From NCBI GenBank assembly GCA_014529385.2, contig CM043963.1, forward strand, positions 79,508,412-79,572,411: a stretch of DNA of 64,000 nt, read 5' to 3'. Of the stretch, positions 21,128-32,005 are shown piece after piece. The notes under the pieces were generated by a model. That model had not been told where the DNA came from and did no database searches. It was given only the letters and a program-made list of their open reading frames with translations. The position numbers were made by a program, and so were the translations under genes. Numbering within the stretch: position 1 is the first letter of the stretch; every line of letters starts with the position of its first letter. The stretch is from Adiantum capillus-veneris (lineage: Eukaryota > Streptophyta > Polypodiopsida > Polypodiales > Pteridaceae).

Positions 21128-21399
21128 CCATCAAAAACAGCTACACAATTCCAAGAATCGATGGTATCTTGGATACACTTAGTGGAGCTTCAATTTTCAA
21201 CCGAATTGATTTGAAGAGTAGATACCATCAAGTGCGCATTGCATTAGAAGGCATCGCAAAGACAACATTTCACACTACTTTTGGTTTGGATGAATTCTTG
21301 GTTATGCCATTTGGTCTAACCAATGCACCTGCTACTCTCAACCCATTGACGGATTGTATTTTTCGTCCTCATAGAAAGTTTGCTTTCCACACTTTTTAG
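21128..21399 (+). pseudogene. Gypsy-2 RT (right part)
   Basis: Continues from 17874 once the inserted element and one 5-bp duplication are removed: IKNSYTIPRIDGILDTL, FNRIDLKSRYHQVRI, FLVMPFGLTNAPAT. It ends at a stop at 21399, before the YxDD motif, so the element is 3'-truncated here. Confidence 0.88.
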
Positions 21400-22081
21400 A
21401 CCAAAAATGTGCATACTTAAACATTCGTCGCACCTTTCAAAAAGTAGTCAGCCAATCTTTTTTCTCACTTTTCATTATCCACTATCATACATATAATACA
21501 ACTATACTATTCTCCTCAAAAATCTCTTAATTCTTTTGCTTTACTTGCAGACAATTGTTCCACTTCCATGTCGCAAGTTTTCCACATTTTTTACTTTAGC
21601 GAGCCGGGGGGCCGGGCACCTACTCTCGCAAGGTGAAGCTTTTGTCACTGATTTCAATCTCAATTAACGACCTTAGACACCGCCTTGGGGATGGATCGCC
21701 CGTTCAATCTTTTAGAACTTGCACCCTTGTTAGTTTATCCAAGGGATCCTTGGCGGACCCCGTTAGGGGCATGACAGCACCCAAGAGCCCCGTACAAATC
21801 CAGATACTGCGAGACTTGGTTGCCCTCACTCGCCAAAACCTTGATCACCCCGACGGGTCTTTGAGAGAAATTGCCATACCCAACTTGGGCGTCGGCTCGT
21901 AGGTGGAGTCCCGATCCGGGTTAGAGTCTCCAACACTCCTCTTGCCCATTTGATGAGGCAACCCATGCACCACTATCATCAAGTCATTCGGTTTAGCACA
22001 TAGTTTCAAAACTTTTTGCTATTAAGGAGAATTTCGTCCTTTCCCCCCTTCTATACGTCAGAGGGATCTGATTCATCTCCG
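21400..22081. other. Gypsy-2 / LINE junction and probable LINE 3' UTR
   Basis: 21400-21600 is AT-rich with no coding signal. From about 21600 the sequence turns GC-rich like the LINE to its right and probably is its 3' untranslated region (LINE on minus). No A-rich tail is obvious, so the LINE 3' end is not fixed. Confidence 0.35.
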
Positions 22082-23645
22082 ACTCATCAAATCGGTCCGT
22101 TAGGTTAACAACCTAGCGTTTAATGCTCTTTGATACTGTGGTATTGCCTCACCAAGGAAAGCTGCTACAAGGTGGTGCCCTGCAACTGCTCCCCTCGAAT
22201 GCGGATGCAAGCTAACCCAATGGGTCAACCTGACTCCGCTAGCCTCCCCACCAAGGAGGATAATGGTAAATTCACCGTCACTTAGAGCGACACCCGCCGG
22301 GTCCTAGAGGTCCCGAATGGTATACAGCAACCCGCCGAGCGGTCAACTCGAGCACTGGTCAGGGCCGAACAGTTCAAAAGAATGTGGTCAATTAATTGTC
22401 CGCCCTCCAAGTCATTGCATAGGGGGCATGCACTCCCCCTCGGTAAGACTTTATCTGCCAATCTTAATCCTCCTACTCGGGCGAGCAGTAAGAGGCACTC
22501 GCCGTCACACTTCATATTCAGAGATAAGTTACACCGAAAAAGGTACTTGCGCGTGATATTCATCCCACGGAGCTTATAGTTGGTTAGAGAGGCACAAACA
22601 ACTCTTGAGTCCCATTTGTCCCATATCAGTTCCTTGGCCGTCTCTGCGGTCGCCACTGGACAATGTTGACGGAACCACCTATCCGTCCTAGTTGTCCAAG
22701 ACCACCCCTTCCGGGACTTCGAGGTGGTCGCCACTAGGTCCCTAGTAAGCGTGCTAACCGATCCGAACTTGTCATAGGCACGCTTCCGTTGGGCACCGCA
22801 TAAGGCGACGACCAGGGGGACGTTCAGTTCGTGATGCAGGGTCGACGCTGCGACTGAAGTCCACTTTGCTGCTTTCCCTACCAGCCACCTCATTATGTAG
22901 CAACAAGGCACTGGAGCGGCAACAATTGCTTTTGGTCGTGTGCCCCCATGATCTCTGCTCCGTAGGTAATCACGGGGTAAACGCAAGCTTTGAAAATGCT
23001 CAGCCTCGTCCATAGAGGGAGAGCACGGGAGGTGAGGACGTGCTTGGCTGCAAAGAGGCATCCCCACCCCTTTGTCGTCCTATCCTGGATAATGGTCTCC
23101 AAGCTGAAATTGGAATCCACGATGATCCCTAGGTATCTATAGTTTTCAGTCACCTCCACGCGTTCCCCGTCTAATGTGAACGAACCATTCTTCTTGAGGT
23201 CTTCAAGGTCCCCAAAGAAGACTGTGGCCTGGCACTTGATTATACCAAACTTCATGCCCCACGATTGAGCCCACATCGTAAGTCGATCCAGTGCAGTCTG
23301 GAGCTCAACCGGGGAGTCCACCAACAGGACCAGGTCATCGACGAAGAGTAAACCTTGAATTTTCTACTTTAATCCGGGAATGTCCACTCCGAAGTCTGCT
23401 GCCTCATTTATGAAGATGTTAAAGAGGGTGGGTGATCCGGGACACCCTTGTCGGACCCCTCTTTCCACTTTAATGGGCTCAGAGAGGGTCAACAACTCTG
23501 ATGCAGACCTGGAGTGGTTGTAGAGGGCTTTAATAAAGCATAAGGCTTTCCCTCCCACCCCGGCGGCCTCAAGTTTGTAGAACAAGGCTTCGTGCGGAAC
23601 AGAGTCGTATGCCTTCCGAAAATCGACGAATACTGCATACGTCGT
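22082..23645 (-). pseudogene. LINE ORF2, part 3: RT core and C-terminal zinc region
   Basis: Minus-strand RT of a non-LTR retrotransposon: FVDFRKAYDSVPHEALFYKL, RGVRQGCPGSPTLFNIFIN, LLFVDDLVLLVDS (catalytic pair near 23336-23341) and NYRYLGIIVD. After a frameshift near 22900 the C-terminal part follows, with a Cys/His cluster CPLCND...DHILLNC, then another frame change near 22300 to an end near 22082. An in-frame TAG lies at 23364-23366. The frame joins 30937-31470 across gypsy-3. RT primes on nicked DNA in the nucleus when the element is intact. Confidence 0.9.
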
Positions 23646-24925
23646 TGTCACGAAACGGGAGTGTACACGAAGACTTAGAAAATCTGAAAATTATAATTCT
23701 TTGAAAACATGAGAGAAGAGAGAAGATCGACACAGTATTGGGGACCAAAAGATGGGCTGGTACCCCCCCGTTAAGAGTATTCTTTTATTCACGGAGAATT
23801 CTTATACAAGCATGAGAACCCGAGGAAACCCCTCCGTTCTGTAATCTTAGACCCGAAGGTCGTGCTTTCCCGTAAAGGGCTTGGGCACAAGGCCGTTCCT
23901 TCCCGTAAGGGACTTAGGCGCGAAGCCGTACTTTCTCGTAAGGGACTTAGGCGTGAAGCCGTACCTTCCCGTGAAGGGCCTTCTCGTAAGACGGGAGATT
24001 CCTGCAAAACAAACCACACAGAGCAACAATTCTCAATGCGTATCAACACCTTATACCTGTCGCTTCTTGCTCAGAGAATCGACCTCCGTACTCAATCGTC
24101 ACGCAAACACTCGCAGTTTTCGTCGCCAGACTCTGCTCCAGAATCCTAGCGCTGGTGTTTTCCTACTGCTTCCGGCGTATGAAAACTGGAACGCTTGCTG
24201 CCCTTTTATAGGCTCTGGCACCTGGCGGGAATAGCAGCCCAAAAAGCAGAGCCAGCGCTCCTAGAGAGAGAAGAGAGAAAGATCGCAAATTCAGCCCCCC
24301 CCCTCCCCCCCCCCTGCGTAGCTTTTCTAGCGCTGCCTTTTTTTGAAGTACTTGCTTTATTTTATTAATAAAGGCCCGGTCACTTAAAAGTGACCGGCCA
24401 CTTTAATAAAATAAAGTGTGAACCTGTTCAAACTTTAAAAACTCACTTAGTCAATGAAAACAATGCTACACGGACACATTCCAGGCGTCCCCGAGTGCAG
24501 GACACAACACAGATGCAATGCAGACACAGACTCCTCACGGGAAAACATCTGTCCTCCCGCGACCGTTCCTGCTTTTCGTAAAAAGCGTCATTGAACCCAT
24601 CTTTATTCTTGTGCTTGCGTTCTTACGTGTACTTTCTTACTCAGTTCGGATTTCCTCCTTAGCCTACGGGATACCCCCTTACTGATACACCCGTCACCCA
24701 TCATGTGACGCATCAGGGGCACTCGTAACCCGGCCCTTTCCACCGAACTTACGGAAACTCCTTCGCGATGTTTACTGTCACCCATCAAATGACACATCAG
24801 AGTTTGTCCGTTCTTGATGGCAATTCCTGTAGCTACAATCTTTTAACAGTTCTTCGTGCACATAATAAAATATCCTAAAAAAGAGATTAATCATTAAAAA
24901 TAAGAAAAAAGTCCAATTAGCAACA
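23646..24925 (-). repeat. Gypsy-3 3' LTR (left copy)
   Basis: TGTCACGAAACGGG to AGCAACA on +, 1280 bp. It contains a TATAAAAGGG box on the minus strand (about 24201-24210), a tandem repeat (23865-23995) and a C-tract that varies between copies. Confidence 0.93.
23865..23995 (-). repeat. About 30-bp tandem repeat in the gypsy-3 LTR
   Basis: Four degenerate copies of a unit like cccgtaagggacttaggcg + cgaagccgta. The same array is in the other LTR at about 29880-30010. It lies downstream of the TATA box in transcription order, thus in R/U5. Confidence 0.85.
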
Positions 24926-27900
24926 TCCCTCTGGCTTCTTAACACTTGACCTCAACTGTAGTGCTTGGACATATACCTCCAGTATCTCGGGATAATCTGC
25001 TAATTCCTCCTGCGTCATCCACTGAGCATCTAGATTCGAATAGTTCTTAAACCTAACCAAATACTTCCGTGTTATCTTTCCGGATTTGAGAGACAGCTCC
25101 TGATGACTTACTATCTGCTCCGATTGGAGTATTTCTTCTGTTTCCTCAACCTCAGGAGGTTCCTCAACACTAGGCTGGCTTGGAGGCGGTCCCACATACG
25201 GCCGGAGTAAACTGACATGGAAAGCATTATGGATCTTCCAATTAGGCGATAGCTCTAATCGGAAAGCGACATCATTCACTCGCTCAGTGATCTTAAACGG
25301 CCCATAATAACGGATAGAAAGTTTTACCACTTTCCCCTTATGAGACGCTTGTTTCTTAAGTCTTGCCTTCTCAAACTTGAGTAAGACTAACTGTCCGACT
25401 GTTAAGTCTAGATTCCTTCTGTGCTTGTCTGCAGCTTTCTTATGCTTTTCCTGAGAGCGTAGAATAGCTCTCCTAACTTGCCCGTAGGCTGTGTCCAAGT
25501 CCCGGACAAATTCATCTGCTGCAAAGATCTTATCCTTAGTTAAAAGGATGGGTGGAAGCAAAGGCTTACCATAAAGAATCTCAAAAGGTGCTTTCCCCGT
25601 CGATGAGTGTATGGTATTGTTATACGCATACTCGACAAGAGGCAAATATTTCTCCCAGTCAGATTGCCGGTCTGACACATAATCTTTTAACATATCCAAT
25701 ACTGTGGAATTGGCTATCTGACTTGGCCCGTCCGTTTGAGGATGGTAGGCAGATGAAAAATTCAGCTTTGTACCAAGATTATCCATCAAGGCACGCCAAA
25801 AATTTCCTATCATGCGAGGATCTAGATCACTCACAATTGACTTAGGCATTCCATGATGCTTAAAGATCTGTGCCAGGAAGACCCTAGCCATGCTTTGATC
25901 GTTTTCTTGACTGGTATAAAGTGTGCTTGCTTGCTAAACCTGTCCACAATGGTCCAGATCGCGTCATTTCCAGTCTGAGTTCTAGGGAGGTCCATGATGA
26001 AGTCCATGGCAATCCTTTCCCAAGGTTCATTAGGCACAGGCAAAGGTTGTAGCAACCCAGGCGTCTTATGCCGATCATACTTCACTTTTTGGCAAACCAA
26101 GCATTCCCTGACATACTTATCAATGTCTGCTTTAAGGCTAGGCCAAAAGAAATATCTTTCCATTGCTAAGGTCGTAGGGAGAATACCCCGATGTCCCACA
26201 TAAGGCGAAGCATGTGCTTCATCCATGATCTTCTTTCTTAATGGTTCCGCCACACATATGGCCTGATGGTGGTAGAGATAACCGTCCCGAATGGAATAGG
26301 GAAACTCATTCTCTCCACGATGTAGCTTTCCCCAAATGGTGGAGAAGTCTGGATCATTCGGATACAAATCCGGTAGTGCTTCTAATTCTTGGTGATACAC
26401 CGAAGTGATAGCATTCACCCTTGGCCGCATAGACAGTGCGTCTGCGACTACATTCTTACTCCCAGCCGTGTGAAGGATCTGGAAGTGAAACATAGACAAA
26501 AAGTTTGCCCATCTCATCTGCTTCTCAGATAGTTTCCTTTGCGTAAGAAAATACCGCAAACTCTGGTGATCAGTCTTGATCACAAAATCCGCTCCTAGAA
26601 GATAGTGCTTCTAGTTAGATAAGGCGTGAATCACAACCGTGAGTTCCTTTTCGTAGATTGATGCATGCAACTCTGCATCCTTAAGCTGTCTGCTTTCGTA
26701 GGCCACTACATGGCCTTCTTGGTTTAACACTGCTCCGATGCAATCGCCTGAAGCATCGCAGTGAACCTCAAATGGTTTCCTTAAGTCAGGCACTATCAAA
26801 ATAGGTCCATGGCTTAGCAAGTACTTGAGCCGATCAAAAGCTCCTTGTTGTCTCGATCCCCATCTGAAAGGAATCTTCTTCTTTGTCAAATCATGAAGTG
26901 GTCCTGCTACATGAGCAAATCCTCGGACAAACCTTCGATAATATGAACATAATCCCAGAAAGATACGTACATCATGTACCGTAGTGGGAATAGGCCAATC
27001 TTCTACCATTCGGATCTTGGCAGGATCCATACTCACTTTATTGTGGGAGACTATATGGCCGAGATAGTGTATCTCAGAGAGAAAGAACTCGCTCTTCTTT
27101 GCATTCACATGCAACTCATGCTTTCGCAATTCTTGAAACACTAAGTCCAAGTGCTTCCGATGTTCCTCTTTTGACTTAGAGAAGATGAGTATGTCATCAA
27201 AGAATACTCCCGTAAAATCTCGATACGGGCTGAAAATGCGCTCCATCATGCGATTGAACGTCGCAGGAGCATTGGTCAAGCCGAAAGGCATTACCAAGAA
27301 TTCATATAGTCCAAAGGTTGTGCGGAAAGCAGTCTTATGGACATCCTCAGGGGCGATCCGTATCTGATGATACCCACTCTTTAAGTCTATGCGACTAAAG
27401 ACACTTGCACCCTGCAACTTATCAAGTATATCATCAATCCGAGGGATCGGAAAGCGATTCTTGATTGTGATCTTGTTTAAAGACCGATAGTCTATGCACA
27501 TTCGAAACGTGCCATCTTTCTTCTACACCAGTAGAACTGGAGAGCAGTAGGGTGAAGCACTTGGCCGTACTAACCCTTTCTCTAGAAGCTCGTTGACTCG
27601 CTTCAAAATTTCCTCTTGCTGAGCAAGACTTACCCGATAAGAGGGTTGATTGGGAGGCGAGCTACCCGGTATGAGATCTATGCGGTGATCTTCCAAGCGT
27701 ACCGGAGGGAGTTCATCAGGAAGTGTTTCCGTGAAACAATCCTTGTACTTTTCAATAAATTGAAGACGCTTAATTTCCAGACTAGAGAGAGAGTCCCTAC
27801 TAGTTTTATCCTTTGCAAAAATCAAGTAAGTAGAAACACACTTCTTCATTTCTTTCTTAATGGAGATATGGCTTACAATTGGGAACTGTTAATCTCCTGC

Positions 27901-29588
27901 ATCAGCTTGAATCTTTATTTTCTTACCCCCATGATCAAAAGTGAGGGTCTTTTCCACATAATCGGGAATAGGTGTCATGTGAAAGTGCCATGGCATACCC
28001 AAGATGATATCACATCCCTCGATGGGTGCCATCAAAAATGATTCGCGGTCCTTGTACTCGCCAATCCGAAGATTGAGCTATCCTTGCACGGGAGTTGCAT
28101 TGGTTGTCAACCCCTCGAATGCCAATCCGGATGTAACCGGTGTGCCAAGCTGAGCCGGTGTGAGGCACAATCGTTCCGCAGTATCCAGGGAGATGAAGTT
28201 ATCTGTGGATCCTGGATCATAAAGAATCAGTACTCGCTGGTTGTTCAAAGACCCCCAGCCCTTCAGAAGTTGACGCTTCCCTTTCTCAGATTCTGTGTTT
28301 CCTTGAACATCTGGGATTGAGTTCGAACTTGGTGGTGCGGGTTCCTTCCTTGCTTTCTCTTGCCTCGTAGAGGCTTGCTCTTGCCGTTGCTGCTTTAGAG
28401 GGCAGTCCGGTTTCATATGTCCTTTCTCGCCACAGTAGAAGCATCTTCCTTCCTCTCTGAAAGTTTGAAGTTGGGTAGGAGAAAGATACTTAGTTCGCTT
28501 GCCAGTGCCCTCTGGCTTCTTAGAATGATCATCGTCCCTAGATGGAGGACGTTCTCTTCCTTGGCCCCCTTGGTCATCGTAGACCCCTCTTTGTCTTGCA
28601 CGGTAAGTGCTATGCTCCATCTTTCTGGGCGTCCCAGTAGAGTGCAAATCCTCAGCGATGATTGCTGACTCCATCATCCTTTGAAGAGTATCATGCGGAT
28701 ACACCTTCATACTCTTTCGAAGCTGCGGTTGGAGACCCGCTTCGAACTTTCTTTTCTTTTCCTCGTCAGCAATCTTCATGAAGGGAGTGACCTTCAGAAG
28801 AACCGACCAATACTTGTCCACATAAGCCGTTACTCTTTCATGTTCCTTCTGGGCAAGCCAGTCCCATTCCTTCCGTATGTCCTGCTCGAAGTCGGGCGGA
28901 AGAAATTGTTCATAAAATTCAGATTTGAAGCTCTCCCAAGTTTTGGCCTGAGAACCTTCCAGAATCTTGGCTAACCACCAATTACTTGCCGTTTCCTTGA
29001 GGTGCATCCCCACATGGCGTAATTTGGATCTTTCTGTGAAGTGCCCATTGGTAAAGGCAACTTCAAATTGTCTGATGAAGGACAGTGCTTTGGAGATGTC
29101 TCTCCGTCCGTTGTAGGTTTCGAACTTGATGTCCTTGTCGCCCGATTTGAAGACTCTCATGCGATGTTGAGACTTGCGACCATGCTTCTTGAATCGAGGC
29201 TTATCTTTAGGTTGGTGTAGGGTAGTGGCAGTAGTAGCTGCTTCCTTCTTCTGACGAGATGATCGAGAAGTAGAAGTATAATCAGGAGAGTAAGATGAAG
29301 ATGAGATAGAGATGTCCTTGCTCTCGTCTAGCAAAGAGAGCGGTTTTTCTTGGCCTCTCCTTGAAGTAGACCATTCATTCCGATCCGAAGATCCTTTGTG
29401 CACCTCGGCATGTTCTGTCTCACGCCAACAGTGTTGTCTGGATGCTTGGCTACATCAGTTCCATTCGTTTTCTTCATTCCGCCCAAAAGCTTTTGGACGT
29501 CTGGCAACAGTAAGATTTGTTGCAACTCCGCAAGCTGAGCTTGCACTTGTTGAAGCTCCTCTTCAACGCTTATCCCTTGGCTCGACAT
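24917..29588 (-). pseudogene. Gypsy-3 gag-pol polyprotein
   Basis: Starts at MSSQGISVEEELQQVQAQL (29588). A frameshift near 29400 leads to the main frame: gag (LKETASNWWLAKILEG, FKSEFYEQFLPPDFEQ), zinc knuckle CFYCGEKGHMKPDC, and protease with YDPGSTDNFIS and ILGMPWHF. Stops are TAG 28078-28080, TAA 27889-27891, TAG 27523-27525 and TAG 26611-26613. RT has MCIDYRSLNKITIKNRFP and GVFFDDILIFSK; RNase H KTDHQSLRYFL; integrase GHRGILPT...CLVCQKVKYD and DLPRTQTGNDAIW. A second frameshift, a small deletion after KKTIKA near 25890, leads to IVSDLDPRM, HPQTDGPSQIA and a chromodomain-like tail (YLVRFKNYSNLDAQW). It ends in KKPEGCC, overlapping the LTR edge by a few bases. Confidence 0.93.
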
Positions 29589-29645
29589 GGTTCTTCCCGT
29601 TCTTCCCGGAATCGTCCTTCTTTGCAGAGAAAGAGAGGAGTCCGA

Positions 29646-29657
29646 GCTCTGATACCA
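29646..29657 (-). promoter_or_regulatory. Gypsy-3 primer-binding site
   Basis: gctctgatacca on +, exact complement of TGGTATCAGAGC, one base from the 5' LTR. Confidence 0.95.
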
Positions 29658-29658
29658 C

Positions 29659-30931
29659 TGTCACGAAACGGGAGCGTACACGAGCACTTAGAAAATCTGA
29701 AAATTATAATTCTTTGAAAACATGAGAGAAGAGAGAAGATCGACACAGTATTGGGGACCAGCAGATGGGCTGGTCCCCCCCCCCCCCATTAAGAGTATTC
29801 TTTTATTCAGGGAGAATTCTTATACAAGCATGAGAACCCGAGGAAACCCCTCCGTTCTGTAATCTTAGACCCGAAGGTCGTGCTTTCCGTAAAGGGCTTG
29901 GGCACAAGGCCGTTCCTTCCCGTAAGGGACTTAGGCGCGAAGCCGTACTTTCCCGTAAGGGACTTAGGCGTGAAGCCGTACTTTCTCGTGAAAGGCCTTC
30001 CCGTAAGACGGGAGATTCCTGCAAAACAAACCACACAGAGCAACAATTCTCAATGCGTATCAACACCTTATACCTGTCGCTTCTTGCTCGGAGAATCGAC
30101 CTCCGTACTCAGTCGTCACGCGAACACTCGCAGTTTCCGTCGCCAGACTCTGCTCCAGCATCCTAGCGCTGGTGTTTTCCTACTGCTTCCGGCGTATGAA
30201 AACTGGAACGCTTGCTGCCCTTTTATAGGCTCTGGCACCTGGCGGGAATAGCGGCCCAAAAAGGAGAGCCAGCGCTCCTAGAGAGAGGAGAGAGAAAGAT
30301 CGCAAATTCAGCCCCCCCCCTGCGTAGCTTTTCTAGCGCTACCTTTTTTTGAAGTACTTGCTTTATTTTATTAATAAAGGCCCGGTCACTTAAAAGTGAC
30401 CGTCCACTTTAATAAAATAAAGTGTGAACCTGTTCAAACTTTAAAAACTCACTTAGTCAATGAAAACAATGCTACACGAACACATTCCAGGCGTCCCCGA
30501 GTGCAGGACACGACACAGATGCAATGCAGACACAGACTCCTCGCGGGAAAACATCTGTCCTCCCGCGACCGTTCCTGCTTTTCGTAAAAAGCGTCATTGA
30601 ACCCATCTTTATTCTTGTGCTTGCGTTCTTACGCGTACTTTCTTACTCAATTCGGATTTCCTCCTTAGCCTACGGGATACCCCCTTACTGATGCACCCGT
30701 CACCCATCATGTGACGCATCAGGGGCCCTCGTAACCCGGCCCTTTCCACCGAACTTACGGAAACTCCTTCGCGATGTTTACCGTCACCCATCAAATGACA
30801 CATCAGAGTTTGTCCGTTCTTGATGGCAGTTCCTGTAGCTACAATCTGTTAACAGTTCTTAGTGCACATAATAAAATATCCTAAAAAAGAGATTAATCAT
30901 TAAAAATAAGAAAATAGTCCAATTAGCAACA
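29659..30931 (-). repeat. Gypsy-3 5' LTR (right copy)
   Basis: 1273 bp, close to identical to 23646-24925. The main differences are homopolymer C length near 29777 and 30312. TATAAAAGGG on the minus strand lies near 30218-30227 and is the promoter of this element. Confidence 0.93.
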
Positions 30932-30936
30932 TCGGT

Positions 30937-31470
30937 CTACCATCATTCTTTCGTCGTAGGACAATTTCCTTTAGGCACGCAACTTGTCCAATGTACTCTT
31001 CACAAAATCGAAAGCCCGCTTGGCCCTTCAAGAAGAAGTCGCGCTCTTCTAGAGTCCTAGCGATGCGCGTCACTAAAATAGTAGTCACGAGCTCAAGTGC
31101 TACATTGATGAGAGAGATACCTCAGTAATTATCCGTAACCGTGGGGTCGCCCTTCTTCGGTATATAGATGAGCACCGCGGCAGCGTGCTCTTCTGGGACC
31201 TCCCCTGTATCGAAAATAGATTGGATAACTCTCAAGTAAACTCTTCCCATAAGTGTTCTAGGCACACCCCTATCGTTTCGGGCGCCTTTGTCCTTCACAA
31301 GGAGCTTGAACACTTCCGGCGGGATACCATCCACTCCCGCTGCCTTGTGATGCTTCAGTCCTTGGCAAGCCTTACGGACTTCCGACCACGTGAAAGGGTC
31401 ATTCACCTCCGTCATTCTCGGCCACATTCTGACGGGCTTGCCTTGCCAGGCCCTAGGATCCAAACTTGTA
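30937..31470 (-). pseudogene. LINE ORF2, part 2: RT N-terminal part
   Basis: Reads TSLDPRAWQ, LKHHKAAGVDGIPPEVFKLL, VLIYIPKKGDPTVTDNY, a stop TGA 31122-31124 where RGISLIN normally has Arg, then RTLEERDFFLKGQAGFR and LRRKNDGRP. This is the start of the RT domain (block with AxGxDGIP). The left edge is the gypsy-3 insertion, the right edge the hAT insertion; on both sides the LINE protein continues. Confidence 0.9.
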
Positions 31471-31478
31471 CCGGATTC
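31471..31478. repeat. hAT target-site duplication, left
   Basis: ccggattc, identical to 34639-34646. Confidence 0.95.
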
Positions 31479-31496
31479 CATAGTTACAGGGGACGG
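31479..31496 (+). repeat. hAT left terminal inverted repeat
   Basis: CATAGTTACAGGGGACGG; 17 of 18 bases match the inverted right end (34621-34638). Confidence 0.85.
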
Positions 31497-31675
31497 GGGG
31501 GACGGGCCCTAGGGCCGGGGGACAGCCGTAACCGGGCCGGGAACGGCTGGGAACGCCGAGGGACGGACGGAAAACGGACCGGACGGGCGGGTCGCAGGGG
31601 GGACGGACCGGGGACGGGGTCGGACGGACCGGACGGGGACGGCAAGGGTCGGTCGGGGTCGGACCGGAACAGATT
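31488..31675 (+). repeat. G-rich subterminal region with many GGACGG/GACGG motifs
   Basis: About 190 bp of very GC-rich DNA with more than ten GACGG-type motifs. The right subterminal region (34560-34625) has the inverted version (ccgtcc, cccgaccc). hAT transposases bind short motifs repeated near both ends, so these probably are binding sites (inference). Confidence 0.6.
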
Positions 31676-31758
31676 CAAAAAAATGGCCGTTTTTTACCGT
31701 TTGCAACGGCTCTGTGCAGCCCCAACTGCCATATTTTTTAAGCCTTGGCCCTTGGGAG

Positions 31759-31770
31759 GCTATAAAAGGC
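31759..31770 (+). promoter_or_regulatory. TATA box of the hAT transposase gene
   Basis: ggctataaaagg lies about 240 bp upstream of the transposase ATG, in the correct orientation. Confidence 0.6.
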
Positions 31771-31810
31771 TCCCTTGGGCCTCTTAATACTCGTAGTCTC
31801 AATGCTCAAT

Positions 31811-31876
31811 GCTCATTCCATTTCCCTCAAGCTCAAGGCTCAAGCTCATTCCATTTCCCTCAAGCTCAAGGCTCAA
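31811..31876 (+). repeat. 33-bp tandem duplication in the hAT 5' UTR
   Basis: Two adjacent copies (31811-31843, 31844-31876) of a unit starting gctcattccatttccctc, nearly perfect. Confidence 0.85.
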
Positions 31877-32005
31877 GTTTGAACTTTGAAGCTCTCCTCT
31901 CCCTCTTCTACCCACTTTGAAGCTCTCCTTTACTCTCTCTCCACACAAGCTCTCCTCTAACCCTTCTAACTTCTAAGCTCTACTCTCTCGAGTCTCTCCA
32001 CCATC

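Larger units (their letters stand above)
23646..30931 (-). mobile_element. Gypsy-3: complete Ty3/gypsy element (chromodomain type) inserted in the LINE
   Basis: LTRs 23646-24925 and 29659-30931 on the minus strand, primer-binding site 29646-29657, gag-pol 24917-29588. It interrupts the LINE RT between LRRKNDGRP and TYAVFVDFRKAYD. Flanking pentamers (gtcgt at 23641, tcggt at 30932) are not identical; a 1-base change would explain both this and the fact that the LINE frame is kept only if the removed length is 7290. LTR and protein order make it a relative of gypsy-1. Gag-pol has four stops and two frameshifts. Confidence 0.92.

Noticed and set aside
22317-22579. Plus-strand ORFs over the LINE C-terminal region
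   Set aside because: The minus strand carries the conserved RT C-terminal motifs; the plus ORFs have none.
23865-23995. Regular about 30-bp repeats resembling a CRISPR array
   Set aside because: The units are adjacent without spacers, occur in both LTRs of gypsy-3, and the DNA is plant nuclear.
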